From Lates calcarifer (taxonomy: Eukaryota > Chordata > Actinopteri > Centropomidae): a stretch of 64,000 nucleotides of DNA. The position numbers and the translations under genes were made by a program. Where the stretch lies: contig NC_066852.1 of NCBI RefSeq assembly GCF_001640805.2, positions 5,316,194 through 5,380,193 of the forward strand, given 5' to 3'. Numbering within the stretch: the first letter of the stretch is position 1; each line of letters starts with the position of its first letter. Below are positions 47,001 to 58,700 of this stretch, one piece after another. Under the pieces are notes generated by a model. It did not search any database, was not told the origin of the DNA, and worked only from the letters and a program-made list of their open reading frames with translations.

Positions 47001-50000
47001 GAGGAACACCTAAGTCAGTAGGGTTCATCCTCTGGGCACCATAAACGTGTACGCAATCTTATGACAATCCATTAAACAGTTGATAGGATATTTCAGTCTG
47101 GTCCACACTGGTGGACCAACAGGCATGGCCCGAGACATGTCTATTTCTAGTACACCTGCATCTTCTCCCATTGTTTTTCTTATCGTGGACTCACTGATGA
47201 GGACGGACACGGGCTGACTGCGAGTGCCCACACCGGCGCTGGTCACCGCCGCCACCTCCACCTGGTAGAGGACACCGGGCATCAGGCCTTTCAGCACGGT
47301 GGACAACGTGTTTCCATCCACTGTCTTGTTGATATAGTAGCGCGTCTGGTTGTCTCCGCCGCTGCCCACACACCACACCTGTTTGGATAAATAGAGTTGG
47401 AACTAAAATTGATGCTTTCTGTCTCTGATGTGTTTTCGTGACACTTTCAGACAAACCAGTCCATACTCCTCAGCTCAGAGCTCATATCTGCCTTTTTACT
47501 CACTGATGAAATAGTTAACTATGGGCTGCAATATTTGATCTGTTCAAAACGACATCAAAGCAGTCAGATCTTTCCACTGTTAAATGTACAATGGCGATTC
47601 AACCTGACCACTAACCTGTGTGCTCTACTCTACGTTTGAAGTTTTAGAAACACGGCCAGGATTTTTCTTCTCCTTTAATAAGGTTTTACCTCTGTGTGCA
47701 GTGATTGAACAGAACATCATAGCCATCTTCCGGAGATTGAATCACAGTGTCTTATGCAGTGTCCACAGTTGTCCAATAACCCTCTGCTTCCTTTAGTTTG
47801 AACATTTTATATATTTAACAAAGCTCTTCAGGTGCACATTACTTATTACCTGTTTTCTAACAGCTTTGTTGTGTCAAACTGACTTGGTTCAGCGGAGGCG
47901 TGTTTACCTTGTACTCCTGGATGACGCCGTTCTGCATCTCACTGGGAGGAGGCTCCCAGGAGACGCTGATGCTGGAGCTGTTGCTTAGCTTCACTGTTGC
48001 CACTGTAACAGATCTGGGTGGGGCACTGGGGACTGCAAGAGGGTGGGAGACAGCATTTGTGTCATTTCATCAACATACTGATACATGGCACAATGAAGTA
48101 TACACAAAAAAAAAACAAGTGAGTGAAAACAATTTAAACTGTAAAAACTATATTGCTCCAGATAAAAATGATGACATACAGTATAAACCACAAGTCAGGA
48201 AACATGAAAGTGCGCTGTAGCAAGAGAGGAAATGAAGTTTTATCGAGTGCTTTTAAAAGTTAATAATGTTTTTTCGCCAGAATAAGCTACTCAGGCAGGT
48301 CGATCCTAAGTCTATAAGTGCTGATGGCAAAAAAAGTCTGCTCTCTTGTGTTTAATCTAGAGTTTGGATCAACCAATATAAACCTGCTGAGGACTTCAGG
48401 CTGGGTTAGGCTGCATTTAATGAAAAAAGGATCAATATAAATGAACCCAAATTGAGGAGGATAGAAAATTAGCCCCCAAATGAGATAACATAACTGAAAT
48501 TCATGCAGTGCCATACAGGCTAATGAACAGCTATTTTCAAAGCCCTCCAATGTCAAAGGGAACCTAGCATAGTTTATTAAAATAAGTTTTATTTGAATTT
48601 AATCTCAGATACATACAAATGTTTCAGAATCTTATTTCTCACCTTCCTCTGGTGTTCGGACCAACAATGTTCGGCTGTCCTTGCCCTGGAATTCGTCAAA
48701 ATAGGGACGGATCTTTATCTCATACTCTGTTCCTTTGAGCAGGCTGGTGAGGACGGTGCTGCGCTCAGAGGGGGAGTTGATGTCCTGGAGGAGCCAGGTT
48801 CCCCCGATGGGTCTGTAGAAGAGACGGTAGCCCTGGACGTATTGAGACTGGCGGTCAACCTTTTTGAACAGAGAGAGGCAGCAGGGGAAAATGAGAAAAA
48901 AACAGAGGCAGGGGACATATAGAGGCAAAGTGAAAGAGTACATTTCTCCTTTAGCTAACTCACAGTCCAGGATACTCGGACTGAAGCAGGTGTCAGCGTG
49001 ACAGGGTCCTGAAACTGGACGGCCACCTCCCCCAGCTCCCGCTGCACCTGTCTGTGGTCCACTCCCTGACCTGTGGGACTCACATCTGAAAACACATATT
49101 CATTACTCCTTAGAGTGTTGCTGCCAACGAGCAGTGGTTTTCACAACCAGGTTTTGTGAGGGGATGCAGACTGACCTTGCGTTCTGACAGGCTCAGAGAT
49201 GGGGCTCGGGTCACTCAGGCCGTAGGCGTTGACGGCTCGGACAATGAACAGGTAGATGGTGTTGGGGAGAAGACCGGTGATTGTGTGTGTTTCCATCTTG
49301 ACCATGTCAGCTACGGTCTGCCATGTGCTGCCTGCTGATTGGCTGCGAAAAGGTAGAAATTAAAGATGATCATTGTCTGAAAGCATCTGAATATTTACTG
49401 ACCATAATTAGATCCCTAATCTTAGATAACACAGGTACTAGTGTGTTATCTCTGTTTAAAAAAAAAACATATTTACTTCTTATTGTCACTGCCACTCAAA
49501 CAATTTTATATGAGGCTGCAACTAATAATTCTTATGCAACCTCATTTCATTTTTTTCTCGAATTATATATAAAATAATCACAATTAAAAAGCAGTAAATC
49601 CTCACATGTGAGAAGTTGAAACCATGAAATATTTGGCATTTTTGCATGAAATTTAATTTGTCTAAATATATTCATTGTCTGTCAGTTGACTAATTGAATA
49701 ATTAACTACTCTGTTGGATATTTAGCTTGATAGCCGATAACACTCATATTTTACTCTTATGTATTTCATGCAAAAATCTTAATTTGAACATTAGCTAGTG
49801 GCTACAGCAGTCAACTAATTGTAAAAGAGCTCCCTTTAAATGTAGCGTAGCGTACATGAAAAGAAAATACTAATTATTTTTAAACTGCAGTAAAACCACA
49901 GAAAGACAGCTTATAAAGGGTGCGTAGCTGTGTGTGTCTGCACCAGTTTCATACTGCATTCAGGATTTCTTTGCAATGCTGATTTGATGTGCAGCTCCAC

Positions 50001-52694
50001 AATTAAAAAGTGCATGAGAAGATCTCAAGGCAATAGCACAATCTATTTTTGGCTACCTCTAATATTTCTTATCTGGTAAACAAAAGCAGATGTGAGCAAA
50101 GTCACTTGGTTCACAGAAGTTTGCGCTCACAACAGTTCCTTCAAATTTGCTGTCCTGATGAATAATGTAATGAGGCTTGTGAGAAGGCACAGCTGCCGGC
50201 AGGAAATGATGGCATCTTCTTGGCCTTGTGGCACTCACCCAGATGCATTATTCCACCACCCCTCAACCTCGTTCCCTTTTCCTCCTGTCTCCCTGTTTCT
50301 CTGTGAATTTATTGTCACCTTGGCAGAGCAGCAGTCACAAAAGCCTCCCCAACCATTTGTTTGACACTTTCAGATTTTCCCCAAGGGTATTGTGGGGGAT
50401 TGTGGTGAACTTGCTTCAGTGCTGAACTGCACAATTAGACCAAAGAGGAAATCGACTCATGAATACTCATCACGTGTGTGATGCCCTGCCCTGCGCCAGC
50501 ACTAAATTCAAGGTAACTTTGCTGAGGAGATGCTCAGAGGGAGTTCATACACTCACACACAAGGCTGTGGCCCCAAAAGAGAGAAAATGAATACAGTCTC
50601 ACCAGGAGAATGGAATGGGTCTGCCTTTGTACATTAAATAAACACTTAAACACATAGCATATGCATACACAGACACACACACACACACACAAACCCCAAA
50701 CCTTTGACACAAAACAAACCTCAGCACCTCAGGCTAGGAAATGTTATTGCAAACATCCCAGCGGTCCCCTCCAGCTGCTTTATAAAGAAGCAGTTTGCGT
50801 TACTTGGAAACGCTCAGCCGCTGCCATGGGCCACGGTGCATCGGGATCTGATTAAGCTCAGCCGGTGTTCCCCTCTTTATCAAATTGGAAGGACACATTT
50901 CCCCATAAACGCTGCCTGTCTTCATCTGGAGGCCTACTCCCATCCGTCGAGCCACCCATCCTGCTCTGCTAAATCTACTTTTCCCCTAATTAATCCAAGG
51001 TGAACCTCCTCTCAAGTGACAGTACCTGAGGGTTTCTGCTAAGGCGCATTCGCGTTCACGAGTGTCTGCTATGGAGGACAAGAGAGACAACAGAGTCTTC
51101 CAGCATGTTTGTCACTGTGTAGTCTGTGCATGCAGCCAGCAAAGTTTGTTGTGGTGTGTTCTTGCCTGACAAAACTGATCCACAAGTGTTACATTCCTTG
51201 TACAATTCAATATGTAGTTCTTCTGTGATTAATAATATGTGGTAGTGTGGGCGACTGTAAACAGCTGCACGCTGGAGGGTCCCTGACTAAAAAATCTCAT
51301 ATGTTCTTGATGACCATGAAGATGTACTAATATCCGGTAAAAACAGGGCCCCCGGTAGTTTCCATTTGTGCCTCTGATGTAGCAAAACTCACCTGAAGGC
51401 CTCAATAATGTAGGAAGTGACGGCAGCTCCTCCCTCGTGGGCGTTGGGTTGCCAAGTCAGAGAGACGCTGTTCTTGGACACGTCTGTGACGATGGGTTTA
51501 TGCGGAGGACCGGGCAACTGGAAGGGCTCTGTGGCCTGAGCCACTGACGAGTCTACACTCTCTGGATGGTGGGAGAGCGAACAGAGATGGAGGAGGGAAA
51601 GATGAGAATAAGGAGAGAGGAGGAAGAAATAAAAAACAGAGCGAGGAGGAGGATGCACATTTGATCACACTGCATCATTTTCCTTTAGCGTTACCGTTTC
51701 ATAATGTCCTCTATGTAATCCCGCTAATGTTGACTGAACATTTGCATCACCCTCGCTGCAGGCTGAGCTCCTCACTTCTAACAGACTTCACAATTTTGCT
51801 TTTCACCACAACGATTAGATCTTAACTAACCATTACAACGCTAATAGTCAAATAACAAACTTAGGTGTCATCAGAGCAGCTTGTTAGGTCGTTGCTCCTT
51901 CATTTAATGCCACTAATGAAATCTCTACAGCCTGAAATATTTTATGTGTTAATGCCTGATAGGCTGTGGAGAAAATAAAAGGGGCACAGCCTCACAGTGC
52001 ACTGTGATTCAGTTAACGGTGTGTTGTTGCTGCGGCACGATATCTCACAGCTACATCTGAAATGAGGCCATTAGCCTCCTTTATCCTTTATTTATCCCCC
52101 AGAACAGTGTCTGCTCTTTTTCAACAACATCATGCTCCACACTGCATTTAACAGTCAACAGTCACACACTTAGCCAACAGTTAAACGGTCACAAGGAAGA
52201 CTATGTTGTTACTTGGACTTTTTAAAGTGAAAATCACACATTAAGAATTAATTCTCAGTGTGCTAATCCTCTTATCTACAGTCACATTTTAATGTGTTAC
52301 TGATAAGTTCACTGCTTTTAATTAAAATAATGAGTAAGGAAGTGTTCAAACTGACTTTTCCAAAGACTATTAAGACAGACATTATTAAGACATTATTAAG
52401 ACAGTTAATAACAGAGCTGAAAAAGAAGGCTGATAATAAGGTTTTGCTGTTTTGCACACAGCATACATTTTTTTTTTTTAAATTATACATCTCTATCTTT
52501 TCATACACTGCCACTCCATAGAGTTGTCATTTGCATGTATTTAAATCACACAGAGACAATTTACCTTTGACAGTGAGCACTCCACTCCAACTTGTCTCTC
52601 CACTGGAGCTGGAAGCCAGGCAGGTGTAAACCCCAGAGTCCGTTTCCTGGCAACAGTAAAATGTGTATCATTAGTTTAGTGTGTGAGTCCGTGC

Positions 52695-52746
<52 letters not shown>

Positions 52747-55700
52747 GATACTGTGTTAATGCACCCATTACCGATGATTGAGACTAAATGTCATATCTCT
52801 CAAAGCAGAATGTTTGTACTCAGAATACTGAACAGAGGGAAGTAGGTGAAATGAGATTCACACAAAACTGACCAGTCTGAATGTCATAGTGAGATTGTTT
52901 TTTTCAGTATCAGTTTATAGCAGGATGTGGCTCCCATTGGAGCTCATATTTTTAAAAACTGCATCCAAAATGCTATCGAGAGCCACCACCTTTTATCTTT
53001 CTGTCTTCTTAGATCATCACAGTGAGTTCATGGAAGAAACCTCTCACCTGAGCAGGCATGAAAATTACAGATGACATCCTATAAGTTTCTGAGATGGAAG
53101 CTAAGCATGTATTGCTGACAATAGGGGCAGAATCACTGATGCATGGACAGATGTAATAACACAAAAATGGAATTTTTAGTCCTTAGACAGGTGAACTATA
53201 AAGGCACATTGGAATTCATGGTAATGTAGACAGTTTTCATTTGCATGATTTGGATGTGAAGTTGTGCATGTGAATTATTTTGATCTCTTCTCTGTATGTA
53301 TCAGTTACTTGGATATCATTTTTTGAATGAAATGTAACATTCCGCCAAAAAAAAGAAAAACTGAACTGTATTTATCTGAATCTGTTCATCATCATCCTTT
53401 CATAACAACATTAAGAACTGCTTCACTTAGGAATCAGTTCTTGTTAATGTTTTATGAATCTACATTCTCGCTGCGAATGCCTCAACATAACATCTGCTTT
53501 AATTAACTGCTTCTCGTTGGGGCATTTTTTTTTTTTTTTTTAATTGTAGTTATCTCACTTTTTTTTCATAAATGATAAATTCTCAGTGGACTTATTTGAA
53601 GTCAAAGCTTAAGTCAAGCTGGTGGCTTTTATGTTCCTCGTCTGATTCCTACACAGCAGAGGAGGAGAGTTAAAGGAAGGATCAAAGGACAGAATTTTAA
53701 TGACCAGCTAGAGGTCTAGAAAATTCTGAGGCGCCCGGTCTTTATACTCAACAGCTACTTAGCATTCTGGACAGGCTATGAGCAGATGTAATTAAGAGGT
53801 GTGTGATAAATGTGCCTGTGTCTGTGTGTGTGTGTACATGTGAATGCTGGCAATTAAATTTTTGGGGAGGAAGGCCAAAAGCTAGACGGGCTGTGAAATT
53901 GCTTACAACAGAGGGAGATGTTGGGGGTCTCTACACTGGGGAATCTTTCAATGTGACATAGAGGTGGTAACAACTTGCAGGAGCAGCGTCTCTGAACATG
54001 TTTCTGTTTGTTTAGCTTCACCACTCTGTGTCTTCTTTACTTTTGTCTTTTTTATTTCTTTCATTTTCCACTTTAATTCACCTGTTTTATTGAAGACGTA
54101 GGGCAGATTATCATTATGTAACTATTAATGGGCATTATAAGACTAATAGCTGGAAACTCTAGGCACTGAGATGATACACATACACAAGACTTCAACGTGC
54201 AAATAAGTGCAAATGTGTATGTAAGCCACAAAACATGACGAAGACAACTGACTTTAATTGAACTGCCCAATGTGATGAGTTCACGAAACGACCATTTATC
54301 TCAAAAATGGCCATGATTATGTGCAGTGCCATCTGATAAGCCTTTAAACTCCAACATCTATTGCTCTAACTGGACTTCCTGAATCATATTTCATCATCTC
54401 ACTGGTACGTGAAGCAACAGCCCCCTACATTTTTTAAAGTCAGGGCTGTTTTTCATCTGAATGCCCAGAAGTGCCCCAGAAACCATAGCGATGCATCAGC
54501 AAGGTATCAAAAGAGGTTAAAAGCACTCCACAGGGTACCTTCAAACTGTATTTAGGATTTACTTTAAATTCTTGAAAGTACCATGCAGAAATTTTGACCA
54601 CCGGTGGAGTTGTAGACCAATGCGAATGGATGGGTCTTAATATTTGTATCAGGTATTTTATCAGCACACGCACAAATTCACAATAACAGATTTCTCCACA
54701 TTTTTCCAAACTGCTGAAAACAGTTGATTTGCACTGTTGACCAAAGGGCAATGTGCAGTGTAAATCAACAATTGGTGGCCTTCGTGCACCATTAAAGTTA
54801 GCAGTGCAGCATTAGAACTAGCAGAGAATAAGAAAAAGACTGCAGGAGATGTGAACGGTGCAATTTTGCTCTCACAAATAAAAGCTTTATAAATGTTGAG
54901 GAGCTAAGAAAGGTCTCGTGAACATATGAAATATGTCTGTGAAAATGACTTTAAACAGAACCATACTTGTTTACAGCATGAAACAACATGGGCATAAATT
55001 ATAATGAGAGTTAGATACTTTGCATTTAGAGTACACGGTGAGGGCAAAGGGACTAACTGTTTGAATTCTGATGTTAACTGCACCTGTGCATGCTGCTGGA
55101 TCTGTAAACAGTTCTCCTGTTGCACATTGCATATGTGGTTGTACAGGTGTGTGTGTGTGTGTGTGTGTGTGTGGGAGTGTTTTGAGGGATTTTAATTAGT
55201 TTTTCATCTGTTTTGCTGCAATATCTTTCAGTCTGCTGTAGTTCATCAATTTACATGCGGTCCCAATCCACCACAAACACAATCAGCCTTCCCTTATTCA
55301 CTTATTCTGTGAACACAGCCCATATTACTCCCATTGAAAACCTTATACATTATGCAGAGGATATGCACGGCAGCCTATCATGACTAATGCCTCCCTGAGC
55401 ACTGTTGACGCACTCGGCCATTCTCCCCTCCTGCATCTGAGGGCCAGCTCATCAGTAACGCTGACAGAGGAATTACTCAAGCCTAAGTGGCTTGTCAGAA
55501 TGTCCTGCAGGACACGGGACAGGTGACTCTCTGGCCTATACAACATCCCTTGCTGCTCCTCCTCTCTCTCTATAGGACCTGACCTTGAGTTGACCTGTGG
55601 GCCGGCTGATGATGCGTCTGTCTGAGGGGTCCCCAGATGGTAGCGTTTGATCGGCGGATAGGGAATCGGCACGGTGGGCGGGTGGGGTAAACAGTCGGGA

Positions 55701-58700
55701 CACCTGACTATTAATCAAGGCCGGCAGCTCTGGGCACTGTGTGAAACAGATTGCTGAAAAATGGATGTGGTGCGAAGAAGAGAGGAGAAGAGGAGGGAGG
55801 GAGGCAGGAGAGAGGAGCTTCAAACTTAAACACAGAACGTGTGAATATTTATTTCTTTATTATAGTTTGATTACATCTTTGACATTTGGGATATGACTGC
55901 ACTGCTCTTCCCAGAAATCATCTGCCATTCAAACAGAATGATGTGAACTTTGGTGTCTTTCTCCTTTTCTTTGTCCACCACCTGCCAGTTAACACAGGTG
56001 TTAACTTTCTGCTCAGCGGCACAGAGAAGGTTGATAATGATGTCAGATCCTTTGTTGGGTGGGTGCAGAAGGGAAATGTGATTACAGACTATAACACGTG
56101 TACGCTGGGATTTAAAGTCAGCACATGAACTCGATTTCCTGCCTTAACCTGATTATTCCACTAATCTATTTTCTTTCGTGGCTATGTAGTCCTTCTCACT
56201 CTCCTCAGGCTTTGTTTGGGTTCCTCTGTTTCCCAACTGTCCCACTCCCTCCCTTTTTTACCTTGCCATTACCACACACACACACACACACACACACCCT
56301 ACTTACTATGTCCACATCAACCATTTAGCAGAATGGCAGCACAAGTCTCTCTTTAACCCCCCCTACCAGCATCAGACACACACAAACACTCACACACACT
56401 TCCCGTCTGTCCAGGACGTCTTGGCATCGGTGAGGGACAGTGGTACTGTGTGTCTGGCAGAGATCCCAGGGTAATGGCATCTCCTCATTGCCAGGGTATG
56501 AGGAACAAACAGACCATCTGTCCCCCTCCAGGGGCCCAGATGAGATCGACTTATTTATACTGATTATTTCAGGGTTAAATGTGATTTAGGAACACTGATT
56601 TCATTTTTTCCCCTATCATGCATAAGGGAAATTGAGCTTGGTGTTTTGTGCTTTTGCATTTTGGAGTTAATTCATAGCAGAGTTCACATTAAGGAATGTT
56701 AGAGGCTTTTTAAATAAACCACGTCACTGATGTAACACAATATTTTTACTTGTGAGAATTTAGGAAAGTCTTATTTTGTAAAATTGGAAACATCCAGACT
56801 GACTGACGTTATTATATTAGCTAACCAAATAAATATCAGGGAACTTACTATCTACAGCTACTGTTTCAGTAATATCCACTATTATTTGATAAAGAGGGTA
56901 ATATTATGTTATCTACCACGTATCCTGGTTTAAAGTGGAACTACACATTAAGTTATTTGCTTGCCCTGTACACATAATCACATAGATTCTTTTTGTCGTA
57001 CTACAATATATGTGATTTTTTCAGTAATATATACATTGTAAACCAGCTTGAATGTGTCTCATTTGGAGTTGAAAAATAAGCTGTATAATTCTGTGGTCCC
57101 CCCTCAGCTGTGATGTATCAGCCAAGACCCTGATTCTGTATTTTGTTTGTTGTGCTTGCACTTTCATGGCTAGCACTGCCACTGGACCTGGCTATGTTAT
57201 TTCAAATACTCTATTTCTACAAAGAATTTTGTGATATAATCTGTAAAATCCAAGGCCATAAACATCTTTAATTTTTTATGTTTGCTGTTTGCTGTAAAAC
57301 AATAAAATCAAACCACCATCATTATGAGGCATGTCTGTTCACTGGAATCTGATCAAACTGAACAAAGCCCACAGAGAACTTTCAAAATGGTGTGTGACAG
57401 CTTTAAATGGGTTCCAAAGCACGAGCACTTCCAAGTTGGTGCTCTCAGCTGTCAATGTACTCCCCTTTATTCCCAATTGAAAATGAATGCAACATAAAAT
57501 GTACTCAAGGCTTCTGACTCCTGAGTATTTTGAGCTTCTATCCTCTCCCCTCACTCAGACTCCTGCTCCTCTCTCTCATTCATCCAGTCTTCACTCGCAC
57601 TGATGTATTGTGGATTTAATTACAAGTCTCAGCGATCGTTAATCATTGAGAACCCACAATCAATTAATGTGTGAGCCTGCTCGAGTCTCGCTGAGGCTGC
57701 GGTGACCTCAGGTGCTGCTTCGTACCCAGAAGGGAATTCTGGGCAGAATGGATTTCATTAGCATTGAGTAAGATGGCGCTAACGACTACTAATGGCCTTG
57801 CACGCTCATTATCATGGTGATCACGCCTCACCATGCTGTTTTGCTACATTCCCACCTCTCCTCTTCTCATAAAAACTCATCATTTGAGTCAACCATAAAA
57901 ATGTCCTCTGTTTAAGCACTTCATACTTGCCCGTTAGTTAAGACTGTTTTATAATGTGGAATATGTTTATCTTGTTTGAACTGCATCATGTTTGATGTGC
58001 AAATAGTGATACATGTAATTGTGAATACATTTTAATGAGTTCACTTGAAGGTGTGGTGTGATGGAATGAAAAGCAGCAACAAATGCACAATAAAGTAGAA
58101 GGTCATTGCAGAAAGGCTGCAAATGTACAAGGCAAAATAACACAGCTGTAAACATTTTTCATTTCCTCTTTTATTACTCTGAGATTTCATCAACGAGTAA
58201 ACTGTCGTTGCAGTTTATTTAGGTGGACGTCTTTCATTTAAATACCTGGAGGTTGGTGATTTGGAAGGTGCCGTTTTCCATCAGGGCTGATCCGACCGTC
58301 ATTTCCCAGGATCCTCTGGCCGTCTTTCTCCCACTGAATGCTGGGAATGGGGTTGCCCATGATGTGACAGTGTAACTGAGCGGTGGAACCTGGAGCTAAA
58401 GTGTGATTGGCCGGTCCCTGACGGATGATGGGGGGGATGCGGTCCGAAGGCGCTGTAGAGACGGAGAACAAAGTCAGATCATGTTGAGATGTAAGATAAA
58501 AGGTCATAAATTCCTCCCCAGAGAATTATCATTTGTGGACATAAACCTTTCGTTTCTTCGTTTCCAAAATTCTGGCTGTGATCAAAATGTACTTTACTGT
58601 AGAACTGCACTATGAAGAATCTGTACCACACAGTGTGATGATGTTTTAGCAGCCTCTAAAAGCTACAAATATCTTTAACATGAGCGCTAATAATGCAATC

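Larger units (their letters stand above)
52647..58245 (-). other. robo3: robo3 intron splitting Ig5 (5.6 kb)
   Basis: No exon recognised. Contains microsatellites, an AT-rich half, and a GC-richer segment (55340-55800) open in two frames but with no recognisable protein. A block at 57560-57840 is dense in homeodomain-type ATTA cores and may be a conserved non-coding element. Confidence 0.5.

Noticed and set aside
55343..55823. Overlapping open frames in the large robo3 intron
   Set aside because: No similarity to the missing Robo domains or to other families, and no flanking splice signals consistent with robo3 phases.
58246..58452. Explaining the Ig5 frame problem by an alternative splice site
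   Set aside because: Both reading frames are needed within the same continuous exon, 39 nt from its end, so moving either splice site cannot fix it. No GT-AG micro-intron fits at the GGG run.
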